Below, piece by piece: positions 14,919 to 22,203 of a stretch of 22,913 nt of DNA. Source of the stretch: an uncultured Eubacteriales bacterium (GTDB taxonomy: Bacteria > Bacillota > Clostridia > Oscillospirales > CAG-382). The stretch is taken from positions 1 to 22,913 of the forward strand of contig CAKSOW010000036.1 of the NCBI GenBank assembly GCA_934479825.1, written 5' to 3'. The notes below the pieces were generated by a model. That model saw only the letters and a list, made by a program, of their open reading frames with translations. It searched no databases and was not told the origin of the DNA. Numbering within the stretch: position 1 is the first letter of the stretch; each line of letters begins with the position of its first letter. A program made the position numbers and the translations under genes.

Positions 14919-15456
14919 AGATGGATTCCTTTACGCCGAGAGCGGCGGCTTTGCTTTTCAAAGCTTCAATGATGGCAAACGAAAACTCCTCCGAAGCGCC
15001 TGCGGCTTTGGCAGTGATAAACAGGCCGTCGCAGACCACCGCGCTGTCAGCGCACACAATACCGCCTGCGTTTTCAAGTTCGTCCAACATCGACGGATAG
15101 CACACGCATTTTTTGCCTTTTAAAAGACCGAGAGAGGCAAGAATGGTCGGCGCGGCACAGATAGCGGAAATGCGGATGCCTTTCGCATACGCGTCCCGGA
15201 TCAGGTTCATGGCGCACGTGCTCTCGGTAATTCCCTTTACGCCGCCAAGTCCTCCGGGAAGAATCAGCATATCGGCATTCTCCGTCGAGGCCTCCTCAAT
15301 CGGCATATCCGGCACAACTTGAATTCCTTTGGAACCGGTGATAAGCATAGAGCCGATGCCGCAGGTGGAAACTTCGATTCCGGCGCGGCGCAGGTAATCA
15401 ACCTGTGTCAGAGCCTCGATTTCTTCAAAGCCGTCAGCAAGAAATACATATACCAT
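14908..15456 (-). CDS. DJ-1/PfpI family protein
   Basis: This is a small cytosolic flavodoxin-like protein of 182 residues in the DJ-1/ThiJ/YajL branch, whose members act as protein or nucleotide deglycases, chaperones or oxidative-stress sensors; the true reaction is debated. It begins VYVFLADGFEEIEA with the conserved Glu pair at 11-14, and the nucleophile is Cys100 in the elbow AICAAP (98-103). The AGIG and LPGG loops (PGG at 67-69) are also in place. AGGAGG lies before the ATG at 15456. It follows the DUF2156 gene after 41 bases and overlaps MTHFS by 11. All key residues are intact. Confidence 0.92.
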   Translation of the reverse strand: MVYVFLADGFEEIEALTQVDYLRRAGIEVSTCGIGSMLITGSKGIQVVPDMPIEEASTENADMLILPGGLGGVKGITESTCAMNLIRDAYAKGIRISAICAAPTILASLGLLKGKKCVCYPSMLDELENAGGIVCADSAVVCDGLFITAKAAGASEEFSFAIIEALKSKAAALGVKESICAR

Positions 15457-15497
15457 AACAATCCTCCTAATAAAAGGTTAAAAAGCTCCGAAACGTA

Positions 15498-16409
15498 TCA
15501 AATCGCAAACGAAGCATTATATTTTTCTTCTAAGGCAATCGGTTTATAGGAAAGTTTCGACTGCCGCAAGCCCTCGTCGTCCACATCGTCCTCCCGGTTG
15601 ACAAAGGCGTAATCTGCTCCTTCATGCAGTAAAAACTCCGAGCAGATTGCCGGATACACGCCGGTGATATCGTAATTTCCCTTTTCCGCATGAACGTCGA
15701 GCGTGTCCGCGCCGTCATAGTTATCCGACGCAAGCGTGTATGCGCAAAGCTCGCCGCCCACAAAAATCAGACCGCCCGTCAGCTTCAAAAGCTCAAAATG
15801 ATCAAGCATTTTTGTGGTGGCAATATGCTCATTGGAAAATTCAAAATCGGAATAAGCGCTGTTGACGGCATACCATTTTTCGTTGAACGCCTTGCAGAGC
15901 GGAACGTCGTCCGGCGTCATGGCACGGTATTCAAAGGAATCTCCATACAGGGCCATAAACCGGTTTTTATGATTTTTTTTTGCATGGAGCGCTTTGCCGG
16001 AAAACGTTGCAAGCTTTTCCCTCTCATACAGGTAATCCGCACTTCCGCGGCTTGCGGAAAGAGCCGCGTCGGGCCGAAGCTTAGCAAGTACATCGGCAAA
16101 GTCTTTGGGCAGGCAGACAAAGTTAAGGCTCTCTCTGCCGCGCTTTTTTTCATATTCAGTCAAAACGGAAAGAGCGTTTTCAAAGTTGGAAAGACCTGTA
16201 ACGGGGCAAAGAAAATAATCGTCGTCCTCATGGCGCATCCGAAAGAAGATACTGTCTGCGCCGCCCGACCATTTTGTCTGATACATTGCCGTCCACGCAA
16301 AAATATTCGCATAGGCGTATTCACAGCTTTTGGTAAAAAAGCGGCTCTCTTTGACGTGAGCGCGGTACAGTGACCGGTCAAGCGTTTCAACCGGGGAAAA
16401 AGACAGCAT
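15498..16409 (-). CDS. DUF2156 (phosphatidylglycerol lysyltransferase C-terminal-like, GNAT fold) protein
   Basis: This 303-residue cytosolic protein looks like the stand-alone form of the domain found at the C-terminus of MprF, which has two GNAT folds and in MprF moves an aminoacyl group from tRNA to a lipid. The N-terminus (FTKSCEYAYANIFAWT near residues 25-40) and the mid-part KNHKNRFMALYGD with the following YRAMTPDDVPLCKAF resemble the family in Clostridia. No membrane helix is present, so lipid modification is not implied by the sequence. It starts three bases after the tmk stop and is clearly co-translated. Role in this operon is unknown. Confidence 0.78.
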   Translation of the reverse strand: MLSFSPVETLDRSLYRAHVKESRFFTKSCEYAYANIFAWTAMYQTKWSGGADSIFFRMRHEDDDYFLCPVTGLSNFENALSVLTEYEKKRGRESLNFVCLPKDFADVLAKLRPDAALSASRGSADYLYEREKLATFSGKALHAKKNHKNRFMALYGDSFEYRAMTPDDVPLCKAFNEKWYAVNSAYSDFEFSNEHIATTKMLDHFELLKLTGGLIFVGGELCAYTLASDNYDGADTLDVHAEKGNYDITGVYPAICSEFLLHEGADYAFVNREDDVDDEGLRQSKLSYKPIALEEKYNASFAI

Positions 16410-16412
16410 GGT

Positions 16413-17108
16413 TTATTCGGATTCCTTTCGTTTTTCTTTTATTCTTTCCGAAACATAGGCAAATATTTCGTCGCCGATGTCGTCAATCGCCCGCATCTCA
16501 CCGTTTTTGGTGCAGGTAACGGTGTGCCATTTCTTGACGCTTGCGGCAAAGCACGCCGCCTCATAGCATTGGACAAGATATTCTTTATTGGCTTCATGAA
16601 TATCCGTAAAATGCTTTTTGTCGGCCTCTGCGCGTTTTTTCATGAGCCGGAACGAAACCTCCGGCGGCACATCCAAAAAGATCGTATCGTCGGGAAGCGG
16701 CAAAGCAAGTTTTCCAAACTCAAAATCATACAGCCAATCAAGAAACGCTCTTTTTTCCGCTTGATCGGAAATTTTTGCTAACTGATGAATGGCGTTTGAG
16801 GTGGTATAGCGGTCAAGAAGCACGACGCCGTCCTTTTTGTCAAGGTCTTTTTTCCAATCCGTGCGATAGGAAAAATACCGGTCTACGGCAAAAAACACGG
16901 ACGCCGCGTATGCATTCGTATCGGCAGGGTTATCTCCGAGTGCGCCGGAAAGATATAATTCTGCCGGTTTACAGGCATCACTGCCGTAATTGGGAAAGCG
17001 TTTTTCACGCACCTCAAAACCGGCGGCTTTCAATTTGGCGCAAAGCAGGTCGCTTTGCGTGGATTTGCCGGACGCGTCCGGCGCTTCCAAGGTAAGCAGA
17101 TATCCCAT
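16413..17108 (-). CDS. tmk: Thymidylate kinase (dTMP kinase)
   Basis: The enzyme makes dTDP from dTMP in the cytosol, the step right after ThyX. The P-loop lies at residues 8-17 and reads EAPDASGKST; canonical dTMP kinases have Gly at the two places where this protein has Ala9 and Ala12, while the Gly14-Lys15-Ser16 core is intact. KRFPNYGS (36-43) and the LDRYTTSN block with the DRY motif at 99-101 bind dTMP. FLDVPPEVSFRLMKKR (144-159) leads into the lid. At 231 residues it is slightly longer than the usual ~210. It lies 21 bases after the SGNH gene. A broader deoxynucleoside kinase role is the main alternative. Confidence 0.88.
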   Translation of the reverse strand: MGYLLTLEAPDASGKSTQSDLLCAKLKAAGFEVREKRFPNYGSDACKPAELYLSGALGDNPADTNAYAASVFFAVDRYFSYRTDWKKDLDKKDGVVLLDRYTTSNAIHQLAKISDQAEKRAFLDWLYDFEFGKLALPLPDDTIFLDVPPEVSFRLMKKRAEADKKHFTDIHEANKEYLVQCYEAACFAASVKKWHTVTCTKNGEMRAIDDIGDEIFAYVSERIKEKRKESE

Positions 17109-17129
17109 AAAAGGATTTCTCTCTTTCAG

Positions 17130-17876
17130 TTATTTGTGTTGTTGTGCATCGGGTGCTTCATGCATGGCACTTGCGTTTTCCGGAACGACCTGCGGTCTTT
17201 CCGAAAAGATCATCTGAAACAAGCTTTCGGCAAACAGCTCATGCATTTTCGGCGTCGGGTGATTGATACGGTTGATGAGAAGTTTGGTCGTATCTTCCGT
17301 TTCGGCAAGTTTTTTCCACTTGGCATAGCAGTCGCAGACCGCAACTCCCATTTCTTCTGCCAAACGGACAGCGGATTCCATATACTGATCCATTCTGCCC
17401 TCTGTCTGGTATTTTGCCGTAACGGCCGCATAGGAAAGGTGTTCCGGCTCTGTATCATCCGCAACATACGTATTAAGCATATTCGGTGTCATAAAGATAA
17501 CATCGGCGCCGCTCGCCCGGCACTTTTCAAAGATCGTCCGCAAGGCGCTGAGATAGCGCTCTAACGGCTCGTTCACGTCGTTTAAGCCGAAACAAACGAT
17601 GATAAGGTCAGGCCGGTGCGTAAGCACTTGGCTTTCTATTCGTCCGACCGAACCGGAAGCCGTAATACCGCCGATTCCGGCGTTTATGACATTGACCGGC
17701 ACATAATTGCGCACATCAAGAATCTTTTTTCGCAAAAGATTCCAATACACCGTTTCGTAATTGATCTCACCGCACAGGGCGCCGTGCGTCACGCTGTCGC
17801 CGAAAGCGACGATCGTAATCGGGCCATACTGCTCCAATCCGTTTCGGTCAAGCAGGATCTTGTCCTTTATATGCAT
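17130..17876 (-). CDS. SGNH/GDSL-type hydrolase
   Basis: This is a 248-residue esterase-type protein without a signal peptide, so it probably acts in the cytosol on acylated sugars or lipids. Block I is AFGDSVTHG (residues 24-32, Ser28), block II the Gly in NAGIGG (66-70), block III GLND (97-100, Asn99), and block V the histidine in NRINHPTPKMH (His206). The usual Asp three residues before the His is an Arg here, although NRINHP is a wording I associate with this subfamily. It lies between thyX and tmk with 21-base gaps on both sides. No nucleotide-linked role is known to me; it may simply be carried in the operon. Confidence 0.85.
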   Translation of the reverse strand: MHIKDKILLDRNGLEQYGPITIVAFGDSVTHGALCGEINYETVYWNLLRKKILDVRNYVPVNVINAGIGGITASGSVGRIESQVLTHRPDLIIVCFGLNDVNEPLERYLSALRTIFEKCRASGADVIFMTPNMLNTYVADDTEPEHLSYAAVTAKYQTEGRMDQYMESAVRLAEEMGVAVCDCYAKWKKLAETEDTTKLLINRINHPTPKMHELFAESLFQMIFSERPQVVPENASAMHEAPDAQQHK

Positions 17877-17897
17877 AATCTTCCCTCTTCTTCCGGC

Positions 17898-18656
17898 TTA
17901 AAGATTGGAGAATTTTTCTCTTATCTGAGCCGCCTTTCCGCAGCTCATGCCGCCCTCGGAGCATTTTCCTCTCACGCAGGCAGGTCCTGCATTCTTAAAC
18001 AGCACCGGAGACACGCCCTTGACAAGTTTTAACATTTCGGTGGCCAATGCGCGGATTTCCCATTGGGCGCGTTCGCAGCACCGGAGCGCGAAAAAGTTAT
18101 AGAGCGAGCGCACATTCATGGTCATAACGATTTTGGTATCGCAGGCATTGGAAAGCACATACCGGGCGTCCTCATTGGCTAATTTCTTAGCCGCCTTATG
18201 AGCGTCCTCCGAAGTCTTTCCGGCGTCAATCAGTTCTTTTTCACGGGACGCGGCAAGGATCTTCCCTAACTTTTTATAGGTTTCACGGTCGTTTTCCATC
18301 GCTTCGACAAAAAGTTTCTTTGCTTCGGGAATGCGTTCGATAGCCGGAGGGATGATGTACTCAAACGCGTCCTTTGCCACATACCGCTGGCTCTGAACGC
18401 TGAAAGACGCAATACGGTGTCTTGTTATCTGGGCAAGGAGCGAGCGTGAAACGCCCTCGATGGCAAACGTAAACGACACATGTTCGACCGGACTTTCGTG
18501 TCCCATGGTCATGAGCATTTCAATAAAGCTTTCGGTCTTTTCGGGAGTCATTTTCTGCATGATATCGTCTACTCCCACAGCCGAATAGCAAAGCTTAGCA
18601 GCCGCCGCAATTACCCGTTCGGGGTTAGGCGTGTATTCAAGAAGTTCAACTTTCAT
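17898..18656 (-). CDS. thyX: FAD-dependent thymidylate synthase ThyX
   Basis: ThyX methylates dUMP to dTMP with 5,10-methylene-THF as carbon donor and NAD(P)H as reductant through bound FAD, releasing THF rather than dihydrofolate. The diagnostic RHRX7S motif is at residues 79-89 (RHR at 79-81, Ser89), followed by QRYV. The N-terminal ESPVEHVSFTF (54-64) also binds flavin or nucleotide. Near the C-terminus ALRCCERAQWEIR (about 211-223) is the second conserved dUMP/FAD block. Length 252 is normal for clostridial forms. It begins two bases after ybaB stops. No thyA is visible, so this is a candidate sole dTMP synthase for the host, which would remove the need for a coupled dihydrofolate reductase. 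Confidence 0.97.
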   Translation of the reverse strand: MKVELLEYTPNPERVIAAAAKLCYSAVGVDDIMQKMTPEKTESFIEMLMTMGHESPVEHVSFTFAIEGVSRSLLAQITRHRIASFSVQSQRYVAKDAFEYIIPPAIERIPEAKKLFVEAMENDRETYKKLGKILAASREKELIDAGKTSEDAHKAAKKLANEDARYVLSNACDTKIVMTMNVRSLYNFFALRCCERAQWEIRALATEMLKLVKGVSPVLFKNAGPACVRGKCSEGGMSCGKAAQIREKFSNL

Positions 18657-18658
18657 CT

Positions 18659-19006
18659 TTACATCAGTCCGGGCACATTAAGGCCTGCGGTCACTTTGTT
18701 CATTTCTTCGGAGTTGAGCTTGTCCACGGTCTTGACGGCTTCGTTGACAGCGGCAATGATCAGATCCTGCAAGGTTTCGATATCCTCCGGGTCTACAACA
18801 TCCTCCGACAGTTCGAGAGCGACAATTTCGCGGTTACCGCGGATTTTCACCTTAACAGCTCCGCCGCCGGCCGACACTTCGTGCTCTTTGGCATCCAGTT
18901 CGGCTTGCAGTTTTTCCATATCCTCCTGCATTTTCTGTGCCTGACGGATCATGGCCTGCATGTTCTGCGGGCCGCCGCCCATACCTTTCGGAAGTCTTGC
19001 TTTCAT
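18659..19006 (-). CDS. YbaB/EbfC family nucleoid-associated protein
   Basis: This is a small DNA-binding protein of 115 residues that coats the nucleoid. The N-terminal KGMGGGPQNMQAMIRQAQKMQEDMEKLQAEL forms the family's long helix, and the later strands carry VKIRGNREIVALEL and DPEDIETLQDLIIAAVNEAV, all typical. I chose the ATG at 19006 because AAAGG sits about 8 bases upstream; an ATG three codons earlier is too close to that site. Elsewhere the gene often lies between dnaX and recR, but here it leads an operon with thyX two bases downstream. Its promoter is at 19068-19096, divergent from pnuC. Confidence 0.93.
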   Translation of the reverse strand: MKARLPKGMGGGPQNMQAMIRQAQKMQEDMEKLQAELDAKEHEVSAGGGAVKVKIRGNREIVALELSEDVVDPEDIETLQDLIIAAVNEAVKTVDKLNSEEMNKVTAGLNVPGLM

Positions 19007-19067
19007 ATTATTCATACCTTTCTTTTCAAGACCGTCTTTTATAAGGCGGTCGGTCATAGATATTGTT

Positions 19068-19096
19068 ATTATAACACAAACAATGTCACTTTTCAA
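19068..19096 (-). promoter_or_regulatory. Sigma-A promoter of the ybaB-thyX-...-dacA operon
   Basis: On the minus strand TTGAAA (19091-19096), a 17-base spacer and TATAAT (19068-19073). I see no internal promoter or terminator strong enough to break up the following ten genes, where gaps run from 41 bases down to 14-base overlaps. Confidence 0.8.
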
Positions 19097-19124
19097 GATT
19101 AAAACAAGGATTTAATATTTTTTC

Positions 19125-19153
19125 TTGACATTTTCCGTTTTCTGTGCTATAAT
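19125..19153 (+). promoter_or_regulatory. Consensus sigma-A promoter of the pnuC leader
   Basis: TTGACA (19125-19130), 17-base spacer and TATAAT (19148-19153), both perfect. Transcription should start near 19160, leaving a leader of about 120 bases before the ATG at 19281. Confidence 0.92.
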
Positions 19154-19170
19154 ACCGCCATAGAATAAAT

Positions 19171-19251
19171 ATACTGCCACCGGGTAGGAAATGCAAAGCA
19201 TTCGCGGCACATCGTTAGGTCTTAGAAGATGTGTACACGGATGCTTTTTTT
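19171..19251 (+). promoter_or_regulatory. Riboswitch-like transcription attenuator before the pnuC-type gene
   Basis: Two mutually exclusive folds can be drawn. Terminator: 19198-19204 (GCATTCG) pairs with 19238-19244 (CGGATGC) and 19208-19213 (CACATC) with 19228-19233 (GATGTG), followed by seven T (19245-19251). Competing fold: 19190-19194 (AATGC) pairs with 19198-19202 (GCATT) through an AAA loop, inside 19175-19178 (TGCC) paired to 19206-19209 (GGCA), with an asymmetric purine-rich internal loop ACCGGGTAGG. Both folds claim 19198-19209. A small aptamer joined to a terminator in front of a vitamin-type transporter gene is the hallmark of a riboswitch. I cannot match it to T-box, TPP, FMN, preQ1 or THF consensus; NAD+-II (pnuC motif) is the precedent to test. 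Confidence 0.65.
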
Positions 19252-19280
19252 GATTTCCGGGGCGCAAAGGAGTAAAAAGC

Positions 19281-19982
19281 ATGGCAAATTCCGCAAAAAA
19301 ATTCTATTTTTCCCTCACTGAATGCCTTCTGTGGCTTTTATCGGTCAGCATGATCCTCATTTCGTTTTTCCTTTTTCAAGCAGACGACATTCTGACGCTT
19401 ATTGCGTCGCTCATCGGCGTATCGTCGCTCATCTTGATTGCCAAGGGAAACCCGATAGGACAGCTTTTAACCATCCTGTTCAGCATATTTTACGGGATCA
19501 TATCCTTTTCGTTTGCCTATTACGGTGAGATGTTGACCTATCTTTGCATGACCGCGCCCATGGCGCTTCTTGCCTTGATTACCTGGCTGAAACATCCGTT
19601 TGAGGGAGATCGTGCAGAGGTTGAAATCGTCCGGCTTACGAAAAAAGACATTTTACCGATGATTCTCCTTACTGCCGCCGTCACCGGAATCTTTTATTTT
19701 ATTCTGAAAGCTCTGGGCACGGCCAATCTTGCGCCCAGCACGATTTCGGTCACGACCAGTTTTCTTGCGGTCTATCTGACCTACAAGAGAAGTCCGTACT
19801 ATGCGCTCGCCTATGCGGCAAACGATATTGTTCTCATCGTTTTATGGACGTTGGCATCGTTTGAGAACCGCTCCTACATTTCGGTCGTTGTCTGTTTTGC
19901 CGCATTTTTCCTCAATGATTTATACGGTTTTGCCAATTGGCGGCATTTGCAAAAAAAGCAGAACACGTTTCGCGCGGTCTGA
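19281..19982 (+). CDS. pnuC: PnuC-type nicotinamide riboside / vitamin precursor transporter
   Basis: This is an integral membrane protein of 233 residues with about seven hydrophobic segments, the size and layout of the PnuC family, which imports nicotinamide riboside by facilitated diffusion; relatives PnuT and PnuX carry thiamine and riboflavin. The family block KGNPIGQLLTILFSIFYG is near residues 54-71, followed by YGEMLTYLCMTAPMALLALITWLKHP (about 80-105). The later NDIVLIVLW and FFLNDLYGFANWRHLQ stretches (from about residue 177) are also typical. AAAGGAG at 19266-19272 precedes the ATG. It stands alone, divergent from the ybaB operon, and is controlled by the leader attenuator. The substrate is inferred from the family only and could be another vitamin. 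Confidence 0.85.
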   Translation: MANSAKKFYFSLTECLLWLLSVSMILISFFLFQADDILTLIASLIGVSSLILIAKGNPIGQLLTILFSIFYGIISFSFAYYGEMLTYLCMTAPMALLALITWLKHPFEGDRAEVEIVRLTKKDILPMILLTAAVTGIFYFILKALGTANLAPSTISVTTSFLAVYLTYKRSPYYALAYAANDIVLIVLWTLASFENRSYISVVVCFAAFFLNDLYGFANWRHLQKKQNTFRAV

Positions 19983-20132
19983 TCTTTCAAACAATAAGGC
20001 AAAAAACGAGAAAACACATATTTCAAACGAAAAAATGCATTTTCTTTTCTTTCTGCTTATGATAAACTATAAGCGGTAAATTAAATCTATTTTAATAGGA
20101 AAATAATATTTTTGAAAGAGGTGCGTTTTTTC

Positions 20133-21923
20133 ATGAGCAATTATCCGAAAATCGGCATACGGCCCGTCATCGACGGACGTTGGGGCGGCGTGCGCGAAAG
20201 TCTTGAAAATCAGACCATGAACATGGCGCATGCGGCGGCAGAGTTAATCTCCTCTCATCTGCGCTATGCGGACGGGACGCCAGCCAAATGCGTTATCGGC
20301 TGTACCACCATCGGCGGCGGTGCGGAGGCGGCAAAGGTAGCGGAGCAGTTTGCGAACGAAAACGTCGTTGCAACGCTTTCGGTCACACCCTGTTGGTGCT
20401 ACGGCAGTGAAACCATGGATCTTGATCCCCAGACAATCAAGGCTGTATGGGGCTTTAACGGAACCGAGCGACCGGGTGCGGTGTATTTGGCAGCCGTCAT
20501 GGCGGCACACGCCCAGCGCGGACTTCCGGCTTTCTCGATCTACGGGCATGATGTGAAAGATGCAAGCGATACAGCCATTCCGGAGGACGTTGCCGAAAAA
20601 ATTTTACGTTTTGCCCGTGCGTCTCTTGCCGTCGGGCAGATGAAGAACAAGGCTTATGTCAATATCGGCGGCGTTGCCATGGGAATTGCCGGTTCGTTCT
20701 GCGACGCGGCGTTTATGCAAAAATACCTGGGACTGCGCGCCGAATGGGTGGATTTGACTGAGGTTTTGCGCCGTATCAAGCTTGAAATCTACGACAAGGA
20801 CGAATACGAAAAGGCGCTTGCCTGGATAAAAGCCAACTGCCATGAGGGCTTTGACAAGAACGCCGGAAAGAATTTCCCGGACATCATCAAGAAATCAAAA
20901 GTCATTTCTCCCGACAAGGATTGGGAATTCATTACGAAGTTTACGCTGATCATTGAGGACATTCTCCATGGAAATCCCAAGCTTTCCGAAATGGGCTGGC
21001 ATGAAGAATCTCTTGGCAGAAATGCCGCTGTGGGCGGTTTCCAAGGTCAGAGAATGTGGACGGACTGGCTGCCCAACGGTGATTTTACCGAATCCCTGCT
21101 TGCTTCCAGTTTCGACTGGAACGGCAAAAAGCCGCCTTTCCCCTTTGCAACTGAAAACGACACGTTAAACGGCATTTCCATGTTATTTGCGTCGCTTCTT
21201 ACCGGCAAAGCGCCCTGTTTCCATGACGTGCGCACCTATTGGTCGCCTGATGCCGTAAAACGTGTGACCGGAAAAGAACTTTCCGGAAAAGCGGCGAACG
21301 GTATCATCCACTTGATAAACTCCGGCGCAACCGCCATGGACTGCACCGGTGCGTCTAAGGATGAAAACGGCAACGGCACAGTCAAAGTCTGGTACGACAT
21401 GACCGAAAAGGACATTGCCGCTTGCCTTGCCGCTACCGACTGGTGCCGCGCCGACTACGAATACTTCCGCGGCGGCGGATTCTCGTCCCACTTCAAGACG
21501 CTTGCCGAAATGCCGGTAACGATGTTGCGCGTCAATCTGATTGACGGAGTAGGTCCTACACTGCAAATTGCCGAGGGATACACGGTCGTACTTCCGGACG
21601 ATGTGCATGAAAAGCTTGACAAGCGTACCGACCCGACCTGGCCGACCACATGGTTTGCGCTGGTATTGACCGGAAAAGGCGCCTTTACGGATGTATATTC
21701 GGTTATGGCAAACTGGGGCGCCAACCACGGTGTGACGGTTCACGGGCACATTGGTGCGGATCTGATAACGCTTGCTTCGATGTTACGCATTCCGGTTTCG
21801 TTACACAATGTGAGCGAGGAAAAAATCTACCGGCCGCACGCTTGGAGCGGATTCGGCAAAGGCGACGATTCGACTTCGACCGATTACAGAGCCTGCGAGC
21901 ATTACGGGCCATTATATAAATAA
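20133..21923 (+). CDS. fucI: L-fucose isomerase
   Basis: FucI interconverts L-fucose and L-fuculose (and often D-arabinose and D-ribulose) in the cytosol with Mn2+. The 596-residue length is close to the E. coli enzyme's 591. The metal ligands known in E. coli (Glu337, Asp361, His528) match E341 (in ATENDT), D365 (in HDVRTYWSP) and H532 (in ANHGVTVHGHIG), each offset by four. The start KIGIRPVIDGRWGGVR is also canonical. I chose the ATG at 20133 because AGAGGTG sits at 20117-20123; a TTG at 20112 lies within that site. No fucK, fucA or fucose transporter gene is in the window. The 150 bases upstream are AT-rich and show no clear promoter or cre site. Confidence 0.96.
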   Translation: MSNYPKIGIRPVIDGRWGGVRESLENQTMNMAHAAAELISSHLRYADGTPAKCVIGCTTIGGGAEAAKVAEQFANENVVATLSVTPCWCYGSETMDLDPQTIKAVWGFNGTERPGAVYLAAVMAAHAQRGLPAFSIYGHDVKDASDTAIPEDVAEKILRFARASLAVGQMKNKAYVNIGGVAMGIAGSFCDAAFMQKYLGLRAEWVDLTEVLRRIKLEIYDKDEYEKALAWIKANCHEGFDKNAGKNFPDIIKKSKVISPDKDWEFITKFTLIIEDILHGNPKLSEMGWHEESLGRNAAVGGFQGQRMWTDWLPNGDFTESLLASSFDWNGKKPPFPFATENDTLNGISMLFASLLTGKAPCFHDVRTYWSPDAVKRVTGKELSGKAANGIIHLINSGATAMDCTGASKDENGNGTVKVWYDMTEKDIAACLAATDWCRADYEYFRGGGFSSHFKTLAEMPVTMLRVNLIDGVGPTLQIAEGYTVVLPDDVHEKLDKRTDPTWPTTWFALVLTGKGAFTDVYSVMANWGANHGVTVHGHIGADLITLASMLRIPVSLHNVSEEKIYRPHAWSGFGKGDDSTSTDYRACEHYGPLYK

Positions 21924-22029
21924 GGGCTGCGCGCCCATAGACTGCGCACACTTTTTTAAGAAAAGTGTGCGGGAAAGAATCAAAATTTGTGCGCCCGATG
22001 GTTTCACCATCGGGCGTCTGCTGTTTTTT
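21924..22029 (+). terminator. fucI 3' region with two strong hairpins
   Basis: A 10-bp stem (21946-21955 with 21961-21970) is followed by an 11-bp stem (21992-22002 with 22006-22016). A run of six T lies six bases beyond the second stem (22024-22029). The second hairpin is the likelier terminator of fucI, though the T-run is offset. Confidence 0.55.
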
Positions 22030-22081
22030 CCGGAAAGCCGGTTGAGTGCTTTTCGGTTCCCGAAAAGCCTGGAAAGAGACT

Positions 22082-22203
22082 CTTAGGGAAATTTGATTTT
22101 TCCCGAAAATTTCCCTAAGGGACAATATACGTTCTTTTTGCTTTTAGCAAAAAGAACTAAAAGGACGGTTTTTCTGTTACTTTTCGCTTCTGCGAAAAGT
22201 AAC
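22082..22203. repeat. Three consecutive long perfect hairpins
   Basis: The stems are 22082-22094 with 22107-22119 (13 bp), 22131-22141 with 22147-22157 (11 bp) and 22176-22187 with 22192-22203 (12 bp), all without mismatch. They follow one another every 20 bases or so. Only the A/T-rich arms could act as terminators, and no gene ends here. Confidence 0.75.

Noticed and set aside
14271..16373. Plus-strand frames of 233 and 227 codons opposite MTHFS, DJ-1 and DUF2156
   Set aside because: Shadows of three recognisable minus-strand genes in a continuous operon.
19155..19280. T-box or leader-peptide attenuator before pnuC
   Set aside because: No T-box core sequence and no small open frame with a ribosome site in the leader; a ligand-type switch fits better.
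21183..21749. 188-codon minus-strand frame inside fucI
   Set aside because: Antisense to the conserved metal-site region of fucI; no start signal.
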